In this document: one piece after another, positions 45,757 through 57,159 of the stretch
Position numbering within the stretch: the stretch's first letter is position 1
Layout: every line of letters begins with the position of its first letter
Assembly (NCBI GenBank): GCA_030522415.1
Contig: CM060115.1
Coordinates: forward strand, 8,653,579-8,717,578
DNA: 64,000 nt
Source: Channallabes apus
Taxonomy: Eukaryota; Chordata; Actinopteri; Siluriformes; Clariidae
Reading direction: 5' to 3'
Made by a program: the position numbers and the translations under genes
Notes under the pieces: model-generated
Told to the model about the DNA's origin: nothing
What the model saw: only the letters and a program-made list of their open reading frames with translations
Databases searched by the model: none

Positions 45757-47295
45757 GATTTATACTCTTGATTTCTTTCATAATGCAACTTCAGTAAGTG
45801 TTTAATCTTTGATCTTAATCATTCAAATTTTTTTCTTTGGCGAAGTTCAGTTCAACACCATACTTCCAGGATTTAATAATACATCAGAGAGTTATTTCAG
45901 TAATTTCAACTCTCCTTTTCTTTTGTTCCTTTTGTGAAAAAATATAATCCCCTTAGTTGCTTGCTACACTTCTTCCTGAAAGGTTATGAAACTGTTCTGA
46001 AAACATAAGCGACGCTGCGGCACCCAAAGCACTCGTATTAATAGATCATGTCAAGAGGTTCGACACAACGTGCACAGATGGACCAATGCCAGTACAGTAA
46101 GTGTACACCGGTATGGAAGGTGAGTCTGATGTAATAGCACCTTGGCTAATACTTCTTGCTCTAATGTGTAATCATCCTGTAGATATATGTGTAGAAACGA
46201 GCTCAAAGGATTATCACTGAGTAACACGAGCCTCATTATTCACCAGTCACACACAACACTGGATATAATAAAGCTCCACCGAAGGGACGGACAAAGAGAG
46301 ATGAAGTGGAGACAGATGAAAGAGCGTGTCACCTGACTGAAAAACAAGGGAGAATAGAGAGAGAGAGAGAGAGAGAGAGATTGGTGATAAGAAGAAAGGA
46401 GAGATGTACAGTACTGTAGGAAGAGCAAAGAAATGAACATATGCTGAAAAGAGCAAGGGGAAAAAAAACGAGAGAAACATCAGTATGTAGAGGGAGACGG
46501 AGAGAGAGAATGAAAGGAACTAAAGCAAGAATGCCAATACAGAAAACCTGAGAGACATATGAAGAGAAATAAACATACACACAAAAGGATGGACAGAAAG
46601 ACAGGAAAAAGACGAGTACAGACATCAAAAGAATTCTAATGAGACGATGGACTGAGAGGAATGTGAGTGAATAAAAGATGCTGAAAACAAAAAAGAAAAA
46701 GATGAAACATCGTATAGCTTAAAGAGGAAAATGTGACATCAGACTGGAAGGATAGTTGAAGAATTCACTTCTGGGAAAAGACAAAGACAAATAGGGCAAG
46801 GTGAGGACAAAGGGATGGGAAAAGAGAGAGAAATAAAGTTACAGTCGTCTGACACACAGTTAAACATCTCATTTTGAGCAGTTTTAATGGACGATAGATG
46901 AACGCAGGAGCACTGATATCATTAATTAGGGTTGCCAGGTTTGAGTCCAGCACAAATGCATTATAGAATAACCAAGTAGACCTATAATTTCAGGCACTGG
47001 GAAGGAAAGACATATTTTTCTCATTTTCCTCAGCCTTTGCATGGGAATGTATATTTATATTGATTTAAGTAATTCTCATTTCTTATATCGAAAATATTCA
47101 GGCAGCCACAGATTATTCGTATACCAACTGCCATAAAATACATGGACCTGGCAACCCTATTATTAACTGTCCCCTCCATTGATCCTTTACCGGAAATATT
47201 TGCAGATAGAGCAAAGGGCAGAGTGATTAGTACCCCAATGAGACGATTGGCACTACTCGCAATTCCAGTTATGACCACAGGGTGCAATAACACAA
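45757..47295. other. No gene seen; long purine-rich tract 46265-46830
   Basis: The plus strand is dominated by A and G across more than 500 bp, with (GA)n at 46351-46381. Minus-strand Ser/Leu/Phe-rich frames here are compositional. At 46928-47160 two copies of 'gggttgccagg' and its complement 'cctggcaaccct' (46928 and 47149) bracket about 230 bp and could be ends of a small unclassified MITE. Confidence 0.5.
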
Positions 47296-47668
47296 GGACG
47301 TTCGAGTCAAACCGGGATTTGAGTCAAAGTTCTTGAGAATGAAGGTGTAAAACAGATTAACATTTACAGAAGACTTTAACCCCAGTACGGTGATGAGACT
47401 CTTAGTCGCCGTAAAACATTTAAACTGCATTTCCACATCTTTGGACCATTAAAGGAGTTCCTGGGAGGCCGGTGTTTCAGACGTGAAGCAGGCAGTCTGG
47501 TCATGGTGCCGGCATACTCATGGTATCCAAGCACTAGTGCAAAGCTGAGATAAGTGCACTAGTGTAGCAGGGGATTATATAAAGAAATAAAGGTTGTTGT
47601 TACAGTAAATCTCAATAACAGTGTTCTGTCATTCTACGCAATTAAGTCCCGGTTTGACTTGAACACTG
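47296..47668 (+). mobile_element. mariner relic (family 2, copy 4) with both ends
   Basis: Left end 'gttcgagtcaaaccgggatt' and right end 'cccggtttgacttgaac' are inverted repeats. Inside: 'aaggagttcctgggaggccg' and 'agcaggggattatata'. A scar lies at 47601. Strongly deleted. Confidence 0.85.
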
Positions 47669-48660
47669 CTTTAAACTCAGGGAATCTAAATGAGAGTATG
47701 ACTGTGCAACATCTAGAAAAGTAAGCAAAAAGAAATCTGTCAAATAGCAACTTTTATTTCATTTAAAAAAAGGTCAGTAGTAATTCAGTACTAATTTAAA
47801 TACTAAGGGAAGAAAATGTGCGAGAGACGACACACATGGGACATTTTAGGGTTCGACCCTAAGGCTTCAAAGACTCTCTCGCTTTCTCTATCGCCACCTT
47901 TGCTACTGTGAGTTCGGAAGCCACTGCAACTAAACAGCAGTCATGAAATCTAATTAGCCTGCTTTCATTGTTTCTCCACCGGGCCTTTGGCTTTAAAAAA
48001 AGGCAGCTCTATGAAATTACACATTAATCGTTCCTCGAGGCTTATTACCTGACTTTGTTGTTGTTGTTCTTTACTCTCTAGCATGTCAATATCTGAAATA
48101 TTAAATATTCCAATGCGAAACTGGGCTGTGAGCCAGCTGAGATTAAACAAGTCATTCTTCAGGAGGTGTTTTAGTAGATGCATGTGTACTGTACTCTATA
48201 TACACAGGCGTATTTTGTAGCAATAACACTCGTAATTGAGCTTTGGCACCGTCTGTATTATTGTCTTAGGCTTGTTTACGAGGCGATCAGGATTGCTCGC
48301 TTGTTCCTGCTCACAGGGTCGCACCAGCATCTCCGTCGGCACTTTTGAATAAAAGCCATGTGTTTATATTATGCTGTGCATCACTTCCGAGCTTGTGTCT
48401 GCCAAACAAGTTAAAGTAAATGTAGGTTAGACTTTAAGCTACTAAAAGGAAATCCTATCAGGACTAGTGAGACACTGCTGTTCCCTGTGGGCTGTGTTCA
48501 AACCTCATTTAAAGGGCACCTACCGTATTATGCAAAAGTCATTCTCAACCAAAAATCCTTGTTTTCGTATTCATCAGGGTTGTAAAAAAAAACCCAATTA
48601 AATTTGACCCGATTGTGACCTCATATGGGAAGAGTTTCTCCCAAAGCTTCTTTCTCAGCT
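47669..48660. other. No gene seen; possible conserved non-coding block 47870-48180
   Basis: 47870-48180 has 'gaaatctaattagcctgctt', 'gcctttggctttaaaaaaa' and 'gaaattacacattaatcg', rich in homeodomain-type sites and with balanced composition. No scar before 48187. Confidence 0.4.
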
Positions 48661-48661
48661 C

Positions 48662-49496
48662 TAAGGCCTTGTTCACACGGGCGTTACATTTTTGGATAAA
48701 CGAACGAGCTCTGAACGTCCTATACGTTGATGTTGCGTCTTGTGGTGCCGCTCGATTGACTTCTACACTGGCGTTCGTTTGTCTCTGTCTAACGACAGCC
48801 TGCAGCCCAAATTGTAGTGTGTGTGTTTAACCTGTGGGGGGCAGTGTGTCGGGAACTGGATATGAAAGCCCTTGTCGTTTTATTTGAGGTGCCTCCTTTT
48901 AATATGGACCATTTTGCTATATTAGACATTAATCTTATTGTTTTAAAAATTCTCCTAATACGGCAACGTAGGGAGAGAAAAAAATCGCAGCCGCTACTGG
49001 GTTCACCCTCTGACTGCACGCCGTCGAATTAAAGGACAAATGTTTTTTTGTGGTTTATGAAGAAATGCGAAAATTTTCCCGCAAGATTTTCAATTACTGT
49101 CGGATGTCAGTTTCCACTTTTGATTGTCTGCTGCAGCTGGTGCAATGCTGATCAACCAAGATGTGATTTGGTGTTAGCCCCGAAGAGAGACTGGGCTGGG
49201 TCAACTTCCTTCGACATTTTATTTAGCTTTTTTTCCGCATTTCCCTACGTATAGCATGTAGGATCATGGGATATATCCGGTTCTCCGAAGCGTAAAATGA
49301 ACGCGAAGAAAACGAATTAGACACGGTTTCCTTGCGTTCGTTGGGACATGAACGGCAAGAAAAAGTTGCATGCAACGTTTTTTTGACGCCGTGTAAACTC
49401 GCAGCCGGAAAAACACACGTCACCAAAGCCTGTGTGAACACCGTTATTGACTCCTATGTGTAGGAAACCCTCGGCGCTTCATCCGCGCTCACCGGA
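48662..49496 (+). repeat. Interspersed DNA-transposon-like repeat, copy 2
   Basis: The left end carries 'ccttgttcacacgggcg'; the right part carries the complement of GTGTTCACACAGGC (about 49428-49441) and runs on to 'cgctcaccgga'. The part 48955-49496 matches 1-445, with an extra segment at 49095-49235 not in copy 1. No transposase frame is recognisable. Confidence 0.6.
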
Positions 49497-49700
49497 TATT
49501 TGTCAAACTTCAATGATTAAGATCATCAAACAAACTTGTACAAAGTGTATAATACAAAATGCCGTTTTTAAATGATGATTTTATTTGTGATGTTCTAAGC
49601 TCTACGGGGGTTTGCCACACCCAGGTCGGATTACTGCCAGACATGTTGCATCAAGAAATCACTTAAAATTCAGGAAGGGGATGAATACTGAAAATGAAAA
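49497..49700 (+). repeat. Tc1-like family B fragment
   Basis: 'gatcatcaaacaaacttgta', 'aaaatgccgtttttaaatga' and 'attactgccagacatgttgc' parallel 19505-19740 and 24790-24960. Confidence 0.55.
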
Positions 49701-50751
49701 AATACGGTGAAAATATACTGTAGGACTATATAAGACTAAAAGCTGTATTTCTAGGTTTGGCAATACACGACCCTACAGCCTTCTGAGCAAAAATTCTATT
49801 ACAATATTACTGTAAAAATTCATAACCTGGATAACAATAAATTCTCTCTCTCTCTGTTAGAATGTCAGCTCTGAGTCTGCAAGGCCTCCTACATAAACTT
49901 CCTATTATATCAGTCCCATGCAATATTAACATTACATGTATTCCTAGTCAGTCTAATGTAGTTTGCACTTAGTATAAGGGTCATAAGATCATTCTGCCAA
50001 ACGCCTCTGAAGGTCTCGGCTTTAGCGAACCTGCTCTTAATGTGCTCGTTCTGAGTATCTGTAAGCGTCTAAAAAGTCAAAAGTTCGCTTTCGTAACATA
50101 ACGAGTGAAGCTGATGCTCTTCACCAAACATAAAAAAAGGCCTCTGACCTTCAAGCTGGATTTGGTGTGATGCATTCTGTACCAGACACCTGAACTCCAA
50201 CAATGAGACAGCGAGAACAATGAATGTTTTATATTGTAAGTATTTTTTGTTATTCAAAGTAGATTTACAGTAAGGCTACGAATTCGGAATTTGAACTCGT
50301 TTTCCCTGTCCGAAACAAGACTTTTTATACAGTAACATATAGCTTGCATTTATATTTGACTACTACTGTTTCACATTTAAATACAAATAAAATAAAAAAA
50401 GAAATACATCAAAATGACATAGTCCATGCCTTCAGAAGACAAACTGCAAGCAAGAAAAGAAACTTGCTTTGTAACACTGTCAAATACTAACACTGTCCTG
50501 GATTTTTTTTTTTTACTTCTCAGAACCATGGACAGCTCCCAAAGCTGAACTCAACAGTACACACCGCATAAACACACAGATATGAAGAAATATTATTAAA
50601 GATGAGCTACTGTATATTGCGTTTTGGAAAGCATTGTTAATAATTTAACAGGGCAGCTGGTTAAAACTGGAGGTCTCAACTTTTAGTCTAGGAGGAATGG
50701 GATTAACAATCTCATTGAGTTGAGTTCTTTAATGTACTGTATGTGGGTGTG
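49701..50751. other. No gene seen
   Basis: AT-rich, six footprint 7-mers (49716 to 50735). Confidence 0.5.
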
Positions 50752-51180
50752 CAGTCTGATATGAAAGCTTGTTGGTGCGAGCGAGAGGTCAGATATAAAA
50801 TTTGTTAATGTAAGCACGAGGTCAATTACGAAGCTTGTTGGTGCGAGCGAGAGGTCAGTTATGAATCTTGTCGGCTCAAACAAAAGATAAGTTATGAAAC
50901 TTGTTAGGGGGGAGTAAAATATCAGACATAAAACTTTGCACAAGAGAGGGGTCAGATAGGACAATTGGTGTGAGCTAGAGGTCAAATATGAAACTTGTTG
51001 GTGCAAACAAAAGGTCAGATATGAAACTCGTTGGTGCGAGCGAGCAGTCAGATATGAGCGAGTGAGCAGCCGGATATGAAACTTGCTGGTGTGAGAAAAA
51101 GGTCAGATATGAAACTTGGTGTGATCAAGAGGTCAGACATGAAACTCATTGGTGTGAGCAAGAGGTCAGATATGAAACTT
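50752..51180 (+). repeat. Degenerate minisatellite, about 33-bp unit, about 13 copies
   Basis: The unit is close to 'ggtcagatatgaaacttg' + 'ttggtgcgagcgaga'. Copies vary by point changes and small indels. The minus-strand frame through it is a by-product. Confidence 0.85.
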
Positions 51181-51267
51181 GCCAAACATACAGTAGAAAT
51201 AACACATTCATTTACATTAATGTGGGTTTGAAAATAAGATAATTGCCCCTAAATGGTAAAATGTAAA

Positions 51268-51420
51268 TGCGTTCGACCAATCATCTGGAGATCATGCGTT
51301 CGAGTCCCGGGTGATGTTACAGCCAACCATAGCTGGGAGTCTACAGAGCAGTTTGGCCAGGCTCCCCCCTTTGGGAGGGGTGGTACTGTATAATATCATC
51401 ACACAGTTACTACCATAAGG
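51268..51420 (+). repeat. Second SINE family, decayed copy
   Basis: 'gaccaatcatctggagatca' then the B-box-like GTTCGAGTCCCGGGTG, matching 36730-36775. The 3' part is lost; a scar at 51384. Confidence 0.7.
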
Positions 51421-52278
51421 ACCATTGCAGGCCAGATGGTCCACTGGTCAAAACAGCATCCCTTCACCATTGATCTGAATCCACGCCAATGGATTTTCAC
51501 AGAATCATAAGGGACTGGATTGGCTAAATGACCCCTGACCCAATGGTCAGTCATTAGGAGTGTCTAAATTGGATTTGCTCTCTGTGCGTTTACATTGGCA
51601 GCCGAATCTATCTCAAGAGGCTTTTCTGAATCAAAGATGCTGTCGGTTGCCATGGTTTCTGGCTAGTCCAGTGGTTGTTTTCACATTAGAGGTTTTTCAC
51701 ATTACGGATTTGATTCTTATTTCATTACAGATAATATGTTTAGCATTATTCTGTAAACAAATTTCATCATGACATGGTTGAAAGAGATAATATTCACATG
51801 CAAAAAAAAAAAAAAAAAAACAATGTAATTATATTCAAGCTAATAATTTGCGTGATACACACTGTACTGTAAGTTTAGAAAGGTTGCTTCAATGAGATTT
51901 GTTACATCTCGGTACAGTTTTAGCGGTAAATTGCAACAATTTTATTTCCATCTTCAAAAAAACATACAGATTGATAATGTGTGAAAGTGCTCTCATAGAA
52001 AGTGGCTTTCACAAAGGTTGGTTAATGATCTGCGAAAGGGTTCTCCGGAGAACTATTAAGGTTTTCCTTAGAGGGACAAACAAATGAACTCTTTGAGGCT
52101 CTAAATTCCATACAGTACAACGCTGTACAGACGTCCTGACCCCTCATTCCTTCATATTAAATAAGACTATATACACAGATGGAAACATACAGTGTGTGTT
52201 ACAGTGACATACAAAGTGCCTATAGATACAATTTAAACATTACTTGTTTACTGTATGTATATTGTACAGTACAACCTT
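51421..52278. other. No gene seen
   Basis: AT-rich with A-run at 51803-51821. Footprints at 51865, 52111, 52249 and 52265. Confidence 0.5.
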
Positions 52279-52330
52279 AGCAGCAACCTTATTTCCCCTC
52301 TCGTCTGTTCCAATCACTCAGCATTTAGCA
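52279..52330. repeat. Foldback element, single arm
   Basis: 'agcagcaaccttatttcccc' + 'tctcgtctgttccaat' matches the arm of the complete copy at 53799-53927. Confidence 0.75.
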
Positions 52331-52353
52331 TCACTGATACTGTATACTGTACT

Positions 52354-53544
52354 GGGCCCGGTTTCCCGATAACGATTGATCTTAGCGCTTAAGAGCGTTT
52401 TCTACGAGTCACTTTGCGAACATTCGTCATTGTTGCACATGCTGTTTTAGCAATCCATCTAGGTTTTTATTTCCGTTTCTTCTACTTGTGTGAATGTATA
52501 TTCAACTCGAATAACATAAAACGTCCTGTAATTTCTTCTTGAGCAAGTTTAAAAACATAAATTAACTTGAAATGTCGTTCTGTAAAAACACTGTCTTGCT
52601 CCAATCTCGCATAAAACTAATTCTAACAGTTTTAACAGCATCATTTTCCATATTTATATGAAACCTTGATTATTTAAGTAGAATTATTTATTAATTTCTT
52701 TATCAACAATTGCTTATCTCACATCAAAATTAATAAATTAGCACATAAATAAAAAAGCTCTTACATTTATTTTTGAAAAGTTACACCTTGAAGATAATTA
52801 TCTTCACCTGAAGTGCATTTGCTAATAGGAGTACATTTTAATAAGGACAGACCTAGTGGTGGAGAAATGAGCAAAATGGCTGAAATCAAAAAACAAAGAA
52901 AAGACCTTTTTCAAAAAGAAGAAATGAATATTATTTTAGAGGAAGTGGAGCTCTCTTTGTGCCAGGAAGATGAAGAGGTGGAGGAAGAGAATGTAGTCGA
53001 GATGAGACTTCATGATGTTCGACCAAGACATGTTCAATACATGGCTGGGTTTCATGCACGCCAGGAAGTCATCCTTTATTTGTGTCATCTTTAAAGCACA
53101 TTAAATATTTTCTATTAAATACATTTGTACTGTACCCTCGAAATGTCCATATACAACAGTGTACCTTATTTTTCATTCTAACATTTATTATGTCATTTTT
53201 ATTTAATTTCTTTATTAATGTTTTATTTGTATATTGAATTGTGTAATGAGTAGAAAATAGAAATGAATAAAAATATCCGTACAAATAAAATGAAAAATGA
53301 CTTTGAAGAGAAGTAAATTTTAGGTGCAATTTGCCGGTTGTCCAGCAGGTGTCCTCATTATTCTGTCTCTTTACGATGCACTTAAAGCTTTACGATTACT
53401 CCAGAGGACTCGTAGATCTACGAAGATTTTCAAGTGCTACTTAAATTACGATGGTTTTGGGAAACAGACCGTAATATTAAGATCATTCGTACGATCATTT
53501 TTACGAACTACTTAGACTTACGATGCTTTTGGGAAACGCAGCCC
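52354..53544 (+). mobile_element. Harbinger-like non-autonomous element
   Basis: Imperfect inverted ends GGGCCCGGTTTCCCGATAAC (52354) and the complement GGGCTGCGTTTCCCAAAAGC (ending 53544), with 'acgatggttttgggaaacag' repeated internally near 53450. The right side carries several 'cttacgat'-type motifs. The target duplication is not clear, so the superfamily is tentative. Confidence 0.5.
52813..53094 (+). pseudogene. Possible MYB/SANT-like protein start of Harbinger
   Basis: The frame holds MAEIKKQRKDLFQKEEMNII then LEEVEL, resembling the first helix of MSANTD-type MYB/SANT domains (KRKxNFSxxExxxLLExV), the partner protein of Harbinger transposases. The Trp residues of the domain are missing and an acidic run (CQEDEEVEEEN) follows. 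Probably a truncated relic; could be chance. Confidence 0.3.
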
Positions 53545-53798
53545 TGACCTGTTTCTATTAGGGTTGATAGTATTATGATATTTGTCTGAAACATGGTATA
53601 TTATATAATATGTTGCCTGCTTCACTTTACTTTGTTGATAGATAATTCTTAGAATCATTCAAATGATTCAGGAATCATAAAATAAACCTTTAGGATTTAA
53701 TTCAGTACTTGAGTCTTCATAGTAAATTTAATAAAATGATGTAGATTAAATGAAAGAAATGGGAACAAATATTTTATTGTCAGCTGAAAAGTACCTAA

Positions 53799-53927
53799 AG
53801 CAGCAACCTCATTTCCCCTCTCGTCAGTTCGAACCAGTGAGAAACAGGAGCAGGTTATACAGTAAGAGATGATCAGTCTGAATGCTGAGTGGTTGGAACA
53901 GACGAGAGGGGAAATGAGGCTGCTGCT
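53799..53927. repeat. Foldback (hairpin) element, 129 bp, complete
   Basis: Left arm 53799-53838 begins 'agcagcaacctcatttcccc'; right arm 53886-53927 ends 'ggggaaatgaggctgctgct'. The arms pair over about 40 bp with a few mismatches around a loop of about 50 bp. Confidence 0.9.
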
Positions 53928-56051
53928 CTATTCACTAATCTGCCGGATCTCAACGAGACACAAAAAAAGTCCTTCAGGAAGCCTTACATAAGTTCACTTC
54001 ACTAAAAATGCTCCACCTCCGGTTATTTTAGTTTTATTGTCAGAAACACAAGAAGCTCCAACTTTTTGTATTGCTATTGTATTGTATGTACAGTACTCGA
54101 GGAAACACATTTGGATAAAAGTGGTATCTGTGCTCTTAGGCATGCATGATTGACAGTTTATGGCTGGCTTGTGATTTCGTGGCTGCGATCTCTTGACAAC
54201 ATGGTTGATGCTTTTCTGTTTTGCCACTCTGGACTGAAAACGAGTGGCTCAAGTTATCATTTAACCCCTTAAAAGGTGGCAGTGCACTTGGATTGGAAAA
54301 ACGCTAAACTTTAACCTGCTGATTCAGTATTGCTGAACATCATATGTAAAGAGTGGAAGCCAAATCTCTTCACCTACAGTATGCTAGAATACAAAGTTAA
54401 ACTTTTACGCTAATAGCCACCTGGCGCAACTGGCGGAAAATAGTTCAACCTTGGCAAATAACAGTGTCTTTTCCTGTCATCCGATGTCCATCTGGACAAA
54501 GCCCCTTGGCTGCAGAATTATCCAGTTCATTATTTGGCTCATAATGGGCCTCAACATCGCAGCCTTCCACCCTTAAGCGCATTGCTTTTATGTGCTTAAT
54601 TAATAACCAGTGATGGTTAAGAGAGCACTTAGTATTCACACAAACACAGAGACCACGGTACAGCTCACATCTACAGTATCCGTGCATGCTGGAGTCCCTT
54701 CTGCATGCGATTTGCCGAAAGGAAATGCAAATGAATGCGAGGCTTAAATACATAATTCATGCAGCATATGTACAATTTAGGCCCGTCTGATCGTCTCTGG
54801 AGGGCGACCCGGATCGCTTCGCGTTCACGGTTCACCTCTCGGAGACCCCGATGATCTAATGTGTTCATTTAAAATGCGAGTGTAGGTGTAAGCGGTGATA
54901 TCCATCATGATATACAAATCCCCTGTACACTTTGTGGTACTAATACTGTAGAGGACACAGCAGGAGGAATCGCTTATCGAGACGGATATGAATGGATTTG
55001 TTCATAAAACGCTTGGAGGCCACAAACGGGGTATTCGTGGAAAGTGGAAGATTTGGAAGAAATATAAAGTTCTTATATTTTATGATTTCTTCATCGGGTC
55101 TCAGAGCTCCCCGAAAGTGTGCGATGGGGTGCGTTTGTGTATTAATGCTCCAGCTATTGACCTCCTTTTCCAAACATGCCGTTTCAGTTTCTATGTAAAT
55201 GAGCTCCAGGAGGAGGGGCTTTTCTTATATGAGGTCACATTAGGGGGGAAATCTAATTGCCTTGCAATGTCACAATGGAGATTCACCTTGAAACGGCACT
55301 TCAAAGATCCTCTTTAAGCTTGCACCAATTAGTGACATTTATTCCAATCACAGACACGAACTTAAAGAAAATACTTTTAACCTCAGTCATCAAAGCAATC
55401 CAAATCCCTGAATGTAAATCAGCGGTGCTGCGAGCAGCAGCGAGAGTCTCCCTGCAAGTTCAACTTTCTAGTCATTAGCACAGAACCTTAACCTAAGTCA
55501 CTGTTACTCTCACACTGCATCTATCTCTCTCTCTCTCTCTCTCTCATCCCTCTGCCCTGCTCACGCTGTGATCGACGACCATGTGTGCCTCCAACATCGA
55601 TCGCCCTCATGGCATCTAGAACGACAGCCATTCACACAAAAACAGACCTTCACTCCATGTCGAGTCAATTTGAACAGGTTATGACTGTCGTTCCAAATCA
55701 TGCGAGATAGCAGATAGCTGTAATAACTTACTGCTTGAGAAGCAGAAAAAAGAAAGTACTGCTCACTGTAAAATTTACAGTACAATAGCGATAGTACGTA
55801 TATAGAAAATCAATGGGCTAATTGGCTTCGCTCTTCAAAACTGCTGCATAAATCAAGTTTATTTTCAGTGTTTACAGGATCTTAACAAGATTTGAAGCAA
55901 ATAAAATTATTATGTAATATATATACAGTACGTTTCCACATAGTCGTAGCTACATGATAATAATCAACTATAAATAGCCATACGAATTTGCAAGAGACAG
56001 ATTTTTGCTTATAATTAGCAAGAGACAGATTTTCAGGTATTTTAATATAAT
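53928..56051. other. No gene seen; candidate conserved non-coding DNA 54440-55440
   Basis: 54440-54870 and 54970-55440 are non-repetitive with balanced composition ('cttaagcgcattgcttttat', 'cttatatgaggtcacattag', 'gtcacaatggagattcacc'). Scars are sparse: none from 54951 to 55775. A CT-rich run lies at 55524-55544. Confidence 0.4.
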
Positions 56052-56063
56052 ATTTCTCCAGGC

Positions 56064-56410
56064 AGGCGGCGCGGTGGTGTAGTGGTTAGCACTGTCGCCT
56101 TGCACCTCCAGGGTCTGGGTTCGATTCCCCGGCCAGGCTTGATTCCCGTCTCTGTGTGCATGGAGTTTGCATGTTCTCCCCGTGCTTGGTGGGTTTCCTC
56201 CAGGTACTCCGGTTTCCTCCCACAGTCCAAAGATATGCAGATTAGGCTAATTGGCGTCCCCAAAATTTACCATAGTGTGTGAATGAGTGTGTGTGTGTGT
56301 GTGCTCTGCGATGGATTGGCACGCTGTCCAGGGTGTACCCTCCTGGGATAGGCTCCAGGTCCCCGCGACCCTAAATACAGGATAAAGCGGTATAGAAGAT
56401 GAATGAATGA
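56064..56410 (+). repeat. tRNA-derived SINE (main family), young, nested in Tc1 DNA
   Basis: Head GGCGGCGCGGTGGTGTAGTG, B-box GGTTCGATTCC, tail (GAAT)n. Perfect 12-bp duplication ATTTCTCCAGGC at 56052-56063 and 56411-56422. The target is family D Tc1 DNA. No scar lies inside. Confidence 0.95.
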
Positions 56411-56530
56411 ATTTCTCCAGGCTTCCTGAAGGACTTTTTTGGCTCTCATTTTTTGGCACATTTCTGTCTCTTGTTTTCAGTCCAGTCCCCGTGCCTGAAC
56501 AGTTTGTTACACAGTGACCTATAAATCATT
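56411..56530 (+). repeat. Tc1-like family D fragment (SINE target)
   Basis: 'ctccaggcttcctgaaggac' and 'cagtccagtccccgtgcctg' + 'aacagttt' parallel 32251-32350 ('ctccaggcttcctaaaggtc', 'gtccagtgtacctgagcag'). Confidence 0.65.
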
Positions 56531-56551
56531 TAAATATGCATAAAAGGCATG

Positions 56552-56659
56552 AGCCAGTGAGAAACAGGTGCAGATGATGACAGATGATCAGGCCGGTGAT
56601 TAGTAAGCTGGTGATGCGGAGTGGTTGGAACAGACGAGAGGGGAAATGAGGCTGCTGCT
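56552..56659. repeat. Foldback element, right part
   Basis: It contains 'gccagtgagaaacaggtgca' and the right arm 'ggttggaacagacgagaggg' through 'ctgctgct' (56659). The left arm is truncated. Confidence 0.85.
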
Positions 56660-56904
56660 TTAAATGTTATGTAATATTCCCATTTCTTTAATTTAATATA
56701 CATCATTCAAAAATAGTATAGCAGGCAACATAGTACATATTATGCATTTTTCAGATAGAGTTCCCAAAAGAAACTTTCTTAATAAATTTGTACAAAGTGT
56801 AACGGAGACAATTAATTGTTGTACACTAATGTACAATGAGTGTAAAGTAAACTAGAGTATGTGTTTTGGAAATAGACAAATAAAAATGTCTACACTTCAC
56901 TTTT

Positions 56905-57075
56905 TTACATTACATTCAGTCGATGCCCTTATCCAGAGCGACTTCCATTTTATCTTATTATACATACAAGTTTAAGGGCGTACGAGCCAAACAGTGGTAA
57001 CTTGACAGTCGTGGGTTTGAACCTGGGACCTTCCGAACCGTAGTCCAATGCCTTAACCACTGAGTTACCCCTGAC
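56905..57075 (-). repeat. tRNA-derived SINE, third family
   Basis: On the minus strand: head GGGGTAACTCAGTGGTTAAG, B-box GGTTCAAACCC, and 3' end 'ggaagtcgctctggataag' with 'tgtaatgtaa'. Related copies are at 58396-58645 and 62112-62284. Confidence 0.8.
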
Positions 57076-57159
57076 CTTTTTTGTTTATTTTTTCTTATTT
57101 CCTTAAATGCAGTTGATCCACCAGGACATGTTTAGTGACTGATATTCACTTCTGTAAAG

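Noticed and set aside
46240..46628. Ser/Leu/Phe-rich minus-strand proteins
   Set aside because: They follow from the purine-rich plus strand and overlap in several frames.
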